Assembly (NCBI RefSeq): GCF_002994745.2
Contig: NC_037090.1
Span: 5,949,501-6,013,500, forward strand
DNA: 64,000 nucleotides
Source: Rosa chinensis
Lineage: Eukaryota > Streptophyta > Magnoliopsida > Rosales > Rosaceae
Direction: 5' to 3'
This document shows positions 10,103 to 22,260 of the stretch, in pieces. How positions within the stretch are numbered: position 1 is the first letter of the stretch; every line of letters begins with the position of its first letter. The notes beneath the pieces were generated by a model. That model worked only from the letters and a program-made list of their open reading frames with translations, had not been told where the DNA came from and did no database searches. The translations under genes and the position numbers were made by a program.

Positions 10103-12659
10103 ATGGCTATGGCTCTGAACCTCAAACCCACCATTTCCATGTCCCTCACTCCATTCCTAACCTCTCCTCCGTTTTCACTCAAAACCCAGAACAGCTCACT
10201 ATTCTTTAACAGAATCCCTTCAACAATTCAGACACATAAAACCTCATTTCCACTGAGAACCTGCACTAACTCTCAATTCTGTAGCACCAGAAGACTGTTC
10301 CTTCCCTCAGTTTCTGGCATCTGGGATGCCATCACCGGCGGCAACAATCCCCGTGAAGCCGTTGCCGCAATCCGAGGTGGAATGGTTCTGTTTAGACAGG
10401 TAAATTATGCTCCATAGTTGTGAATGTAAACTAAAGTTCGAAACTTTGTTTTGGGATTGAAAGTTCACAACTTTGTTATTGTCAAGGGTGATGTTGCAGG
10501 GTCTGTAGCAGAATTTGACAAGGCAATTGAGCTTGATCCTCGCCAAAAGGCATGTAAGTTAATGTAGCTATTGGTTATGGGTTTGTAGTGAGTTTCGGAT
10601 ATTGATTGTTGGTTAATGGTTTTTATCAGATCTTTGGCAAAGGGGGCTGTCACTTTACTATCTTGATAGGTACTACTAGTTCTTTGATGGGTCTTTGTCC
10701 ATATGTTTTTGTTGGGCTGCTTAGAAAAATGTAGAAGAAAATTGGTGTTTGTTTAAATTTTGAGCAGCAAAAATTACAATGTGTAGATAAAAGTGGAAAG
10801 AGTATCACTTTAGCCAAGATTTGTCAATGGAGCTAAAATTTATTGGTCCCCAAATAGAGGGTAAAATTTTAGAACTGGTTTGGTGAAGCTATGTGTCTAG
10901 GGTTAAATTATTTATCTTTTATGCACAGATTTGAAGAAGGGGCAGAGCAGTTCCGAATAGATGTTGCCCAGAATCCAAATGATACAGAGGAGTCCATTTG
11001 GTGCTTTCTCTGTGAAGCTCAATTATATGGAGTTAAGGAAGCAAGGGAACGGTTTCTTGAGGCAAGTTATTGATACCAAGATAAGGGCTTTGTAGCTTTA
11101 AACTTCAAATATGTCTTTTGGATGTCTATAGGATCATAAATGAGTATCTTTAAGAGGGGATTGTTGTCTTTCTAGTTGAAATTATTTAAATTGCTTTTCA
11201 CTCCCATGTATTGAGTGAGAAGTTCAATAAAATTCTTTCTAACTGCATTTTATATGCATGCAGGTTGGCCAAGATCCAAGACCTGTCATGAGAGAAGCCT
11301 ATAACATGTTTAAAGACGGTGGTGATCCAGAAAAGGTATCTGAGTGAAGCTTTTCCTCTCTGACCAAACATTTTCTTATTTGAGCTTGTAGTTCCTAGGT
11401 GTGGTTAAGGTGTTTATCAGTTCATATGAGATGTTAAGATTATCTTTCTTTCATGTTTGTGTTGAAACATGAACTGTTTAGGGTCATAACACCAGTTTTC
11501 CGGTAGGAAGTTAATTGGAGTAACCGGAAGTTGTTTCAGAACTCATATATAATCTTTCCCTTGTATTCTTTTTCAGTTTACACTCCAGAACCCTTTAATA
11601 AACATCTAGCTTGTGCCTGTTTCTTATATCAGCCCGACTGCTTGCAATAATACCAAGATTTTTATCTGACTCAAGTGATTGATCTTTACTGTGTAGCTTG
11701 CTGATGCATTTAAAAATGGCCGAGACAGTGATTATTTCTATGCTTCTCTATATGCTGGCCTTTACTATGAAGCTCAGGTCTGTTTTAATTATAAGAACTT
11801 TCTCTTAGATCTTCTTCTGGTGTTACAATTTTTACATGTTGTATCTCAATTGAATCTGACTATCCCTGTAAATATATAGAAAGGTCACCGAAGAGTTATG
11901 GTCGAATCACACACAATAAGTAGACTACCAATGGCTTCTCGATGTTTTTCAGAGACGGATAACTTATAGTTAGGAACCAGGAGTTGTTAGATTGATATTC
12001 AGTGCTAGAGCCCTGGACAAGAAATCGTTACTCAAAAACAAAAACACTAATTATCTAAGAATACCTCCATATTTGCTGCTTGTGTATCGATGCACAGTCT
12101 TTGGGTACTTCATCAAATGGTTTATAACTAAGGTTCTGACAAGCTTTTAAGTTCCTTGTTGCAACAAGAAGCTTGTGGCAATGAGCATAAGGACCTCCAT
12201 CTTCCTCAATAGGGCACTTAATGGAGCCTGTTTCATTGAAACAAACTTCTCTGAAATTTCTAAAATTTGTAGATTTATCTTTAATTTTGGCTATTAAGTA
12301 TTCCTAGTGTTAAAGTTTGATAGGTAATAACTAGTGCTGAGAAATTACTGGCTGAACTTGTAGCTTGAAACTAATTGCCTGTGTGTGCTGACTTCCTGCA
12401 TTTCACCCATTTATACAGAAGAAACTGGATGAGGCCAAAGTTCACATCCTTGCTGCTTATCAGTCTTCCTATGGACAAAGGTTCAAAGTCAAAAAATAAT
12501 TCCATTTCATCAAAATCATAAGCTTCTTGTTCTTCTGTAAAGCAATTAACAGTTCAAAATTTTTATAAAGCCAATTTTCTTTCTCATGTCAGATCTGATG
12601 ATTACATGGCCTCTCTTGCCAAAGTTCACTGTGTTTGTCGAAATTGGAGATCTGATTGA
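10103..12659 (+). CDS. Chloroplast-targeted TPR-like superfamily protein
   Basis: Eight coding exons: 10103-10399, 10487-10553, 10630-10669, 10929-11061, 11264-11335, 11697-11777, 12419-12480 and 12593-12659, totalling 819 bp (272 residues). All phases fit. The intron after exon 4 uses a GC donor (GAG|gcaagt). The N-terminus is a Ser/Thr-rich plastid transit peptide. From about residue 75 come GIWDAITGG, then TPR-like helices (GDVAGSVAEFDKAIELDPRQ; RFEEGAEQFRIDVAQNPND) and a conserved C-terminus YFYASLYAGLYYEAQ, QSSYGQRSDDYMASLAKVHC. It belongs to a plant family described as chloroplast or lumenal TPR proteins (from memory); the molecular role is unknown. Partial decayed copies lie downstream to 22.3 kb. 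Confidence 0.85.
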
Positions 12660-12963
12660 AGCTCTTGGTCATTCCTATAACAAAAGTTGGTTCATCATGT
12701 ATTCTAATGTTAATGTACTATATATATAGCTTCGTTGTCGAGGTGAAGTTGGAGCAAGGGAAATCAATCTATTGTAGTATTAGACATATTATGATCACAT
12801 AACTTTGCCCAGAAAAGAAATGAAAAAGCCTTGGGCAATATATTCATTCTCCTATTTGATTCTTAATTATTACTTGTCATCAATTTACAAGCAAGTAAAT
12901 TCAGCAAATAAGCACAATCCAAGCAGAAAGACTTCATGATTAGTGAATAATTAAGAAAATATA

Positions 12964-13240
12964 ATTCATTCATGCACAAAACCTCTGCTCTCTGTTCTTG
13001 GATGCCTCTTTTAGAGCTTTGAAAACAACAATTATTTTCATTGCAGAAAGCTCATCAAATTTGCTCTCTATTCTGGGCCTCAGATTTCCTAAGGTACTTT
13101 CTGATACAAAATCTTTTGGACCGTAGAGAGCTACCATACAGTTTACGGACCCGTCTTGGACCAATTCAAACGCCAAGTATAATTCCCATGCCTGGTTGTA
13201 CTTGGAGAGTAGGAGTAATTCGTCAAATTAGCACCAACGA
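12964..13240 (-). pseudogene. Unrecognised ORF fragment, duplicated downstream
   Basis: Minus-strand reading from about 13240 is open: SKYNQAWELYLAFELVQDG, then YGPKDFVSESTLGNL and KFDELSAMKIIVVFKALKEA, ending REQRFCA. I do not recognise the family. A second copy at about 17230-17560 has stops and shifts in the same reading. It faces the 3' end of the TPR gene, so it could instead be non-coding sequence that happens to be open. Confidence 0.3.
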
Positions 13241-13249
13241 AGGTAATTT

Positions 13250-14400
13250 CTAATTTCATATGTATGAATGATATTTAGTATAAGGGTATATTTACATTTA
13301 TTTTTAAAAGTTCTAATTGAATACCCCAGATGGTCCCAGTCAGTATCTATGTCGGGCTCTGAGTCTATCTTGTAGAGCTGGAACCAGACTTCACCCCGGT
13401 AGTGTTAGTTTGACTCCCGCTTGGCTGTCTGTGCTTAGGTACTTGTGCTGTTTATGCTTGATACCTAACTGCTATGTACACTCTGATTTTGGTAAAATTC
13501 AGTCAGTGATGGATCAAAGGAGCAAAATCTAATTAAATAAGCATACGTTCTATGTTCTAAAAGAAAAATAACTTGTTCCGGCAACTTGTTTTGTTGGGAA
13601 AAGTTGTCCTAGTCTTTATTGAAAAGAAATTGGAAAACCAATCTATAGATATATTTTTTTTTTTGGGAAAACCAATCTATATCTATTGATAATGAGTAGT
13701 GCTATTCAGACTTTCAAATTTTATAAAAAATTAATTTGTTAAATAATAAAACTGCTCGTTGTAAATTCCTTCTTCAAATAAATTACCTCTGCTTTTGTGA
13801 TTTATTTGCATTATGATCTAAATAGCTCTTCAAATGCTTACTACTATCAATTCACGTATAGAAAGAGAAAAGGAGAGAACAAAAGTTTGTTCAAAATTAG
13901 GAGAAGTCTAAATATAAAATTTAAGATGTCTGAATAAACTCATACATTATTAATTTCTCCTACATAAAAAATAATAATAAAAGAATTCGACAACACAAGG
14001 ACCCGCATAAACTGGCATGATGAACGGAGAAGAAACTTGGTCTTCAATTTTTTTCACTTCTATTCAAGGAAAACGTGTGTGTCCAAGACTAATTCCATCC
14101 CATGCGAATGGGAGTTGTGCCTTGCAATTTACCAGCAACCTTGGAAACTACCACTCAAGGGGACTCTCCCAACCATCTGTCAGGAAACAGTTACACTCGC
14201 ACTTCGTACATATACTGATATATGAAATCTTTCACAGTTAAGCAAAAACACACAGGCCAGGAGCAGGTAACTCTGTAAATCTGACCAAACTCCAAAGTCC
14301 CCTTTTGTTTTTTTTTTTGTCCTCTCTCTCTCTCTCTCATCTACGCACCGCTTAATGAACGTATATATACACGCGAATATAGATCATTGAAAAGAGGTAG
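13250..14400. other. Intergenic
   Basis: AT-rich, with no gene-like ORF. A less AT-rich stretch at 13320-13490 is not recognised. A CT-rich run at 14310-14340 precedes the F-box pseudogene and may be part of its old promoter or leader. Confidence 0.4.
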
Positions 14401-14453
14401 CAGAACAAAAGGTGATTGACGATAGAGCGCGCAGATTTAGAACCGCAGAAGGT

Positions 14454-16299
14454 ATGACAGAGCTTTGCAAGATTCGAGATGACATGGTGGTGCAAATCTT
14501 ATCAAGGCTACCACCCAAATCTTTGATGCGATTCAAGTGCATTCAAAAATCGTGGCATGCATACTGTAATAGACAATTGCAAGTTTGTAGCCATGCACCT
14601 CTCCATTTCCACGGTCAACAACAAACTCTTCCCATCATACGTCCTTTTCAAGCGTTTTGTATACGATATATGTGATAATACAGAGATTAACAGGGAAATC
14701 TTCTCAAAGCTGGAATTTTACCATGATATGGATTTTGACGAACATAACAATTATTATACTGTTGAGGATGTCCTTTAGTGCTCCCCTTTCTATGTAGCTA
14801 AAGATGACGGGCCAAAATCTTGCGCTGGAGATTCTAGAATCCGGGTCTTTGTTATGTCATTGCGATGGGATTATTTGAGAAACAATCTTCTTTTGTGCGA
14901 TTTAGTGACCAAGGAATTCAAGCTTGTCCCAGACTCATGCCTTCTTCTCCCTCCCCACATTCTTCAACCAACTGTGCTGTCGGACTTGGTTATGATCCCA
15001 AACACAGAATTGTATCTTGTGGTGAGGACGTACGAAACAAATCCTGATGGCCGTCTCTTTATTTTTCCTCCCAAAGCTGAAGTGTATACCATAGGTACCG
15101 ATTGTTGGGAAGAGATCGGTACAAATTATTTAGAGACCGAAACTACTATCTTTTGGCCCCAGGATTATCCGTTTTATTTTTAGGGAATTTTTTATTGAAT
15201 GGATCATGAGCAAAGAAAGGAATTTCTAGATTGCTATGATAAAGGTGAAGAGAAATACATTAGAGGGGTAATTGTATTTTATGATATATATATGGGTGGC
15301 GAGGCATTTCATCATATATTGCTTCCCGATATTTTATACGGGCCAGTAGCATTTCATGATAAAATGCACCTTGCAGTTTGGAAAGAATCTGTTGTTCTTT
15401 TCGGCTACTATAACATAGGTAGAAGACCTGGGTATCTGTCCATTGCAGGGCCGGTCTTGACATTTTGGAGGCCTGAGGCAAACATTCATACAAATTTTTT
15501 TCTATAATAAATTGAAACTTAAATACACTAGTAGCAATAAAAAAAAAGGAACAAAAAAAAAACATCTATATTGTATTCTTAAATTAGAAAGGACATTAGT
15601 AAAAAACCAGCAATGAAAAAAAAAAGTGTTTAATACAAAAAGAAACCGGAAAAAAAGTGAGAGAATATAAAATGAAACTATTTTTAGCAATGAGAAAAAT
15701 AAAAGAAAAAAAGAAAAAACGAGAACTATTTTGTTTTGAACTTGGGTTGCTTAAAAGGCCACAATGCACACATACCGCTGCTGTAGAGCAGCAACCACTT
15801 ACTGTTATTGCAAAGAATCTATATAAAGTTGTACTGAACTACAATATATATATAAAAAATAAAAACTGTCGGAGGCCCGCTGGAGACCGGTGGCCTGAGG
15901 CGGCGGCCTCAGGCTGCAGCCCTCAGGGTCGGCTCTGGTCCATTGGAATATGGGTGATGGACGATATCGATGGTGTAAATATTTTTTTGGAAAAAACAGT
16001 TAGACTTTGAACCACTTACACCGTCGGTGCATAGAAAAAACAGTTAGACTTTGAGTCACTTACACCGTCGGTGCATAGAATAATTTCCTTTGAACCAAAT
16101 GAATGTTGTGACCATTCAGGGGACGTTACAATTTTGGAAGAGTGTTGAAACTATAATGGATGGCCCAAATGAATGTTTAATTTCCTACAGCCTCAACACC
16201 AAAAAGATTAAGCCTCTTCCCTTTCATATCGTATACCCATATTATTTTCAAATTCTTGCTTGTATGAATAGTATAGTTTCCGTCGTGGGAGGCAACTAG
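14454..16299 (+). pseudogene. SLF/SFBB-like F-box (FBA) pseudogene split by a hAT element
   Basis: The start reads MTELCKIRDDMVVQILSRLP then PKSLMRFKCIQKSWH, a clear F-box. The frame shifts near 14557, continues as CKFVAMHLSISTVNNKL and meets a stop at 14776-14778. Later pieces show the FBA domain: LLLCDLVTKEFKLVPDSCLL, GLGYDPKHRIVS (another frame), AEVYTIGTDCWEEI, and LFGYYNIGRRPGYLSI joined across the insertion to GIWVMDDIDGVN. Further stops follow, with a tandemly duplicated stretch of about 47 bp (15986-16078). The last piece is WKSVETIMDGPNECLISYSL. The layout matches S-locus F-box-like proteins of Rosaceae, which target proteins to SCF complexes. It has at least two frameshifts plus the insertion, so it is non-functional. 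Confidence 0.8.
15446..15937. mobile_element. hAT-like element inserted in the F-box pseudogene
   Basis: The ends are CAGGGCCGGTCTTGA and CTCAGGGTCGGCTCTG, which are imperfect inverted repeats. A perfect 8-bp duplication GTCCATTG (15438-15445 and 15938-15945) flanks it. Removing the 492 bp plus one duplication restores the F-box frame (YLSI to GIWVMDD). No transposase. Confidence 0.82.
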
Positions 16300-16690
16300 C
16301 TCGAGTCATTTGACACTAAGATAGACTGCTGACTGTTTGCACACCATGTACAGTTCTCTATACCACACAGTTAGTTGATTATTGAATTACTTATTTTACC
16401 CTAATATCATATTACAAATTCAGACAAAATTTATTGATTTTTTTGTTGGAAAGCTTTGCCAATAATGATATTTCAGGGATTAACAAAACATTTTGTGGGT
16501 TTTAAGTTCCGCTGAATTATTCCCAAATGCGCGAGTCCAAAGACTACATGACTGATTTGCATATGCAAACAGAAGGTGAAAAGTTCAACAGGATGCTAGT
16601 AAATTGCATATGAGATGGCTGTCAACCAACAGCATCAGTTTCAATAATAGAGGAGCCAGAAGTCCTTTTGTTTCCACATATTAACCCTTC
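16300..16690. other. Intergenic
   Basis: No gene or recognisable element before the TPR-derived duplicate that starts near 16690. Confidence 0.4.
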
Positions 16691-17560
16691 AGTAAAGCAA
16701 TTAACGGTTCAGATTTTTTTTAAACCTAGTTTCGCCTCTCTTGCCAAAGTTCAGTGTCTTTGTTGAAATTGGAGTTTCGATTGAAGCTCTCGGTCATTCT
16801 TAGACAAAAGTTGGTTCATCATGTATTCGATCTGATCTTCATGTACCGTTATAGACCTTCATTGTCGAGGTGAAGAAGGAGGAAGGAATCGATCTCATAT
16901 TGTGGTAATCGACATATTATGACATAGCTATGCCCAGAACAAATGAAAGCTAGCCTTGGCAATATACTCATTTTCCTATAAGATTCTTATAGCTTGATAT
17001 CAATTTCACAAGCAAATTAAGTTATACTCTGCCTCTAATTTTAACAGTCAAATCCAATATTTGGAAAGCTAACCTTGGCAATATACTCATTTTCCTATAA
17101 GATTCTTATAGCTTGATATCAATTTCACAAGCAAATTAAGTTATACTCTGCCTCTAATTTTAACAGTCAAATCCAATGTTTGGATTAAAGTAGAAACTCT
17201 TCATGATTAGTAAGCAAATATAATTCATTCATGCATGCATGCACCAAACCTCTGCTCGATCTCTGTTCTATTGGATGCCTCTTTTAGAGCTTTGATGACA
17301 TACTTTGAAATCCAGTTCACTAGAAAACAACAATTATTTTCACTGCAGAAAGCTCATCAAATCTGCTTTCTTTAATGGGCCTGAGATTTCCTAAGGTACT
17401 TTCTGATACAAAATCTTTTAAACCCTAGAGAGCTACCATACAGTTTATGGACCGTCTTGGACCAATTCAAACGCCAAGTACAATTCCCATGCCTGGTTGT
17501 ACTAGAAGAGTAGGAGTGCTTTGACTACTTAGCAGTGATGAAGCAGACAACGGAGTACTG
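16690..17560 (+). pseudogene. Decayed copy of the TPR gene 3' end and its downstream region
   Basis: About 16736-16795 matches exon 8 of the TPR gene (CTCTTGCCAAAGTTCA and GAAATTGGAG), but the SDDYM start is missing and TGG-AGA-TCT is altered. The following 750 bp parallels 12660-13240, including TTGGTTCATCATGTATTC and the unrecognised minus-strand ORF. Inside, a segment of about 119 bp (from about 16950) is repeated in tandem to about 17190. Confidence 0.7.
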
Positions 17561-18180
17561 TCTGCACATCACATGCTATATGAATCTTCGTGGTCTGTAC
17601 AATTTTGGAGGTTTTGAAGCTCCTTTGTACAAGAGTATGGGCCAAAGTTGAAACAAGTATGGGAATCAATTCTCACTTTTTTTTTTGGTATGGTATGGGC
17701 AGGGAATTGACTCCCATGCACGAGATCATGGTCCTCGTCTCTCCCCCTCTCTCCATCAATTTGATTTCTCTTGAGAAAAAATAGGATTAGCTTGTCTATT
17801 TATTCATGTCCAACTTCCTATTTATACTCACCGCCCCTCAGTTGAAGGATCATCCCCTCAGCCTCTTCATCAACTCGCACGTGTTGTCCTTGATCGCCCT
17901 CTATCCGACTGAACTCTAATTTCAGATGGCCATGCTTAACCAGTTCGAAACACCGAGTCTTCATCTTGGGGGCCATAAAAACTATGGCCAACTTGTAGAA
18001 GGCGACTCGGGGTCCTGAATTGGTTGAGCAAGGCCATTAAAAAGCTCCTAGTTTAGACGGTGGGTGGTGAAAGCGATCAAGAACACATGTATGTTGACTA
18101 TGAGAATTTCTTGCCCAAAGGCATGCCAATCTGCAGAGTTCTTGACAATTAGTTTTTGGTTAAAATGCAACATTACCATG
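17561..18180. other. Intergenic
   Basis: No gene or clear element is seen. An ORF at 17590-17784 is short and unlike any family I know. Confidence 0.35.
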
Positions 18181-18181
18181 C

Positions 18182-18289
18182 CTCCATAGGCTTTATGAAT
18201 GACCGGTCATTGATCTCGGATAACCTACACAGTAAATGTATGCAGGTTGGCCGAGATCAACGACTGGTCATTCATAAAACTTATGGCGA
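18182..18289. repeat. Hairpin made from TPR exon-5 sequence
   Basis: The arms 18182-18225 and 18245-18289 are inverted repeats. The best part shares GAATGACC, TTGATCTCGG and AACC, with about 4 mismatches in 29 positions. The right arm, preceded by ATGTATGCAG, also resembles the acceptor and start of exon 5 of the TPR gene at 11264 (GGTTGGCC-AGATC---GAC-GTCAT). This is an inverted duplication of gene sequence. Confidence 0.6.
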
Positions 18290-18486
18290 GATAAACAATT
18301 TCTTGTCTGAGCTAGTTGTGTGGACGTGTGGTTCACAATGTTGAGTCCAATAATTGACTGCAAACCTCCTGCTTCATGTTTTCATGTTGAAAAACTCATG
18401 CTTTTAGATCATTTTAAAATTTCTACAGGATTTTGATTGGAATCGCTCAACGTTGTTTATGTACTGGTATTGTTTATGTACTCGTG

Positions 18487-18507
18487 TGTGTGTGTGTGTG
18501 TGTGTGT
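18487..18507. repeat. TG microsatellite
   Basis: About ten TG units in a row in otherwise unique sequence. Confidence 0.85.
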
Positions 18508-18649
18508 ATTCTTTTACTATACAAGGTGCAGAACCGTTTAAGAAACTTCAGAACATTTTCCTCAATAAGACACTTCAAGGATACAAAATTAATCTTCTAA
18601 CAAAATGAATATTTGCAAATTTTTTGGTCAGTACAGTTATTAAACCCTG

Positions 18650-18760
18650 GTTTGAAACTATGAAACTTTCGATGATGAGCAAATGCTGGGAGATTACTGG
18701 CCGAGTTTACAGCTCGAAACCAAGTTTTTGTATGTGTGAATGCTGACTATCAAGCTTTCA
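18650..18760 (+). pseudogene. Fragment related to TPR-gene intron 6
   Basis: This stretch resembles 12330-12400, just before TPR exon 7: GAGATTACTGGCCGAG...CAGCTCGAAACCAA matches GAAATTACTGGCTGAA...TAGCTTGAAACTAA, then TGTGTG and GCTGACT. No coding part survives. Confidence 0.5.
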
Positions 18761-18796
18761 GCAATATTTGCAGAACAAACCTAATGAAAGACAACT

Positions 18797-19500
18797 TTTT
18801 TTTTTTTTTTTAAATTAAATAGAGGATTATGCGATATTAGTTCCTCTGCGACAACCGATTTGAGGTGACTGGCCCTTACCCGCAATCTCGAAAGAAAGGG
18901 GGTCATCGCAACCGGGGACCCACCGCCTGTCCCTCAATTTTATTTTATTAATAAAAGAAAAAAAAATCACAAGACGAGAGAGGGAGACAAGAACCAAAAC
19001 CTCTCTGAGAACAAAATGAAATAAAGTACTCAAAGTGAGCACTGAGCTAAACTAGTTATAGACTGATGAATACAGCAACCATGCAGCAAAAACCACGGTT
19101 GCATGAAATCTGTCAAGCACATCAGAATTAAGCTAATACGGAAATTCAGTAAACCTTGTAGATTGTGAACAAGGGCAGCTGAAGCACAAGGAGGGCAAGA
19201 GTCCCACCAATAATGCCCCTCATGATCCATCCCTAGTTAGCTAAACAGTCAGCCACTTGACTCCTTTCTCAATAAATATGTGAAAAACGAATCTGCATAA
19301 AGGAGAGAATGGTATAACAATTGACCCAATCAACACTTAGACGCCAAGGGACTGAGCAATTTCTATTGGCAAGAAAGTGAATTGCTACCGCCGAATCACA
19401 CTCAATCCAGAGAGAAGTCCATCATTTTCCTGATGCTATTAAAACGGCATGAATAATGGCTTGAAGCTCTGCTTTATATCCTTGCTTCATAAACATTACA
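18797..19500 (-). mobile_element. LINE fragment (L1-type, RNase H C-terminus)
   Basis: Reverse translation of about 19500-19140 gives KQGYKAELQAIIHAVLIAS, WTSLWIECDSAVAIHFL and FSHIYREGSQVADCLANQG, an RNase H domain of the plant LINE type with catalytic-type acidic residues. A 3' UTR follows, with an ATAAAATAAAAT stretch, and it ends in A's (poly-T on plus at 18797-18812). It is truncated at its 5' end and has stops. Same family as the copy at 1-510. Confidence 0.75.
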
Positions 19501-19544
19501 CTATTATAAGTCTAGTTCCCTTGCTGATCGTACAGAACAATAAC

Positions 19545-19990
19545 TTACTCACTATACCTCTAATTCACTCACTACACATCTAGAATACAAAAAAAAAAAA
19601 ACTTCTCCCACCCAAAAACTCTCATCCTTCGACCAAACCTTAAAGATCTAGACTAAGAACTTAATAAGAGTTCTGAAACAATTTCTTAGCATTTTAATCA
19701 ACAGCAAAGTTCATACAAGTATTCAAATAATACCTTGTTTAGAGGCTCTGAAGCAATCAATTTTGTCTCCATTAATGACGATTTTTCAACTAGGTTCAAT
19801 AGCTTTTATGCGAATCATTGGTTCTGACATTCTGATTGGAAATGGAACATTATCATGGATGAGCGTAGCATTACTGAAATCTCTGTCATGGGTGATTGCG
19901 TAGAAAACCACATCAAAATCAGATCACCACTTCGACAAAAACTATGGGCACCTAAATCGACCAGTGGCCCGACATATGTGTCACAAAGGC
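19545..19990 (+). repeat. Repeat segment, first of three copies
   Basis: It shares CTAATTCACTCA-TACAC, CTTAATAAGAGTTCTGAAAC, TTGTCTCCATTAATGA and GCGAATCATTGGTTCTGACA with 21095-21450 and 21875-22250. It is unrelated to the coding part of the TPR gene but travels with its exon 2-3 copies. Function not recognised. Confidence 0.6.
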
Positions 19991-20639
19991 CACAACACGA
20001 GTAGAGAAGAAGAGAGAACTCTCGAGAGATAGTGCCTGCCTTCTCCTCCCTTCTTTAAGATTTTCTTTAGGAACATGTTTCAAATCGAACCTAAATTATA
20101 AATCTCGCAGATTAATCCAGAGCACTGATTCCACATATGTAGTGAAATTTGGCTGATAAAGAGTGAATCTAGTGGACTTACATCGAGTCATGATCTTATC
20201 CAACGAACAAAGAGAAATTTCTATTACTGCTTAGCTCAGGGTTAGTAGAGAAGGTGATCGGCGGACGGGGGTCCGTGCTTGCTGATTGATTTAGTGCGGT
20301 AGATGATGGTTACTTGTCAAATATAATACACTAGCATAAAGAAGCTCTGTTTGAGGGCGCATCTTAGCATGGCCGAGTCTGAACTGCTTCAAGTAGGAAG
20401 CTCTGTTTCCGATGTACCCGTACAAAAAGAGTGATGTTTTATGCTTGGCGATACGCCGCATGTTGTATTTTAGCATTCCTAATACAAAATCTGGAGTAGT
20501 AAGTTTAAGCTAGAGTTGTTTCATTGTTCGAATGAAGAGTATGTCGATTGAAATGCAAACGTGCTTCAACTGATTCTCCAAGCTACATCATAGGTAATTG
20601 CACTACATTTCATAAGGTTTTGTGTCTTTGTGCATTCTT

Positions 20640-20910
20640 GGATTGAAGTCAGTGTTGTAAACTAAAGTTTGAAACTTTCGTTTTGGAATTGAAAGTTAAA
20701 AGCTTTGTTATTGTCAAGGGTGATGTTGCAGGGCATGTAGCAGAATTTGACGAGGCATTTGAGCTTGATCCTCGCCAATAGGCATGAGAATCAATTTAGT
20801 TATGGGATATTTGTTTGTGGTGATTTTGGGATATTGATTGTTGGTTAATGGTTGTTATCCGATCTTTGGCGAAGGGGCAGTCACTTTACAATGTTGATAG
20901 GTACTGTTAG
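20640..20910 (+). pseudogene. Decayed copy of TPR exons 2 and 3
   Basis: The acceptor and exon 2 are clear (GTCAAG|GGTGATGTTGCAGG), encoding GDVAGHVAEFDEAFELDPRQ. A TAG stop then replaces the lysine codon. Exon 3 follows after a short intron as GATCTTTGGCGAAGGGGCAG with an internal deletion. It is not translatable. Confidence 0.75.
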
Positions 20911-21094
20911 TTCTTTGATGGGTCTTTTTTCATAGAGAATGAGAGTTTTTATTGGGACCTTTAAATTTGCTTATCTGACCTCTCATACTCTATACACCTC
21001 ATTTTCGCTTTTAAATACAAATCTTTGCTCATTAGACTTTCTTTTGAATTTCAAAAATAAACCTTATGAATAATTCATATACAAAAAAAATAAA

Positions 21095-22260
21095 TTAGTG
21101 TTATACCTCTAATTCACTCATTACACCTCCAGAATACCAAAAAAAAAAAAAAAACACCACCTTCTCTCACCCAAAAACTCTCATCTTCCTACGAAACCTT
21201 AAACAAAGTCTAGACTGAGAACTTAATAAGAGTTCTGAAACAATTTCTTAGCATTTTAATCACAGCAAAGTTTATAAAAGTATTCAAATAATAGCTTGTT
21301 TGGAGGCTCTAAAGCAATGAATTGTGTCTCCATTAATGATGATTTTTCAAATAGGCTCAATAGCTCTTATGCGAATAATTGGTTCTAACATTCGGAAAGG
21401 GAACGTTATCATGGATGAGTGTAAGATCACAGATTTATACCACTATTCTCGTTTCTTTAATAAACAAAAAAGAAAAAAAAGCTTTGTTATTGTCAAGGGT
21501 GATGTTGCAGGGCATGTAGCAGAATTTGACGAGGCATTTGAGCTTGATCCTGGCCAAAAGGCATGAGAATCAATATAGTTATGGGATATTTGTTTGTGGT
21601 GAGTTTGGGATATTGATTGTTGGTTAATGGTTGTTATCCAATCTTTGGTGAAGGGGCAGTCACTTTATAATGTTGATAGGTACTGTTAGCTCTTTGATAG
21701 GTCTTTTTTCATAGAGAATGAGTTTCTATTGGGACTTTTAAATTTGCTCATCTGACCTTTCATACTCTCTACACCTCCTTTTCGCTTTTAAATACAAATC
21801 TTTGCTCATTAGACCTCCTTTTGAATTCCAAAAATAAACCTTAGTTCTATTATTCATATACAGAAAAAATAAATTACTTATTATACCTCTAATTCACTCA
21901 TTACACCTCCATAATACAAAAAAAAAAAAAAAAACAAAACAAAAACCACCTTCTCTCACCCAAAAACTCTCATCTTCCAACGAATCCTTAAACAAAGTCT
22001 AGACTGAGAACTTAATAAGAGTTCTGGAACAATTTCTTAGCACTTTAATCACAACAAAGTTTATAAAAGTATTCCAATAATAGCTTGTTTGGAGGCTCTG
22101 AAGCAGTGAATTGTGTCTCCATTAATGATGATTTTTCAAATAGTCTCAATAGCTCTTATGCGAATCATTGGTTCTGACATTCTGATCGGAAAGGAAACGT
22201 TATTATGGATGAGTGTAAGATCACAGGTTTATCCACTATTCTCACTTCTTTAACAAAAAC
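21095..22260 (+). repeat. Tandem duplication of about 780 bp with a second TPR exon 2-3 copy
   Basis: The block holding TPR exon 2-3 sequence (20640-20910) and the following repeat segment (21095-21450) occurs again at 21480-21690 and 21875-22250, offset by about 780-790 bp. The second exon 2 copy reads GDVAGHVAEFDEAFELDPGQ then KA and a stop, so it is also dead. Confidence 0.65.
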
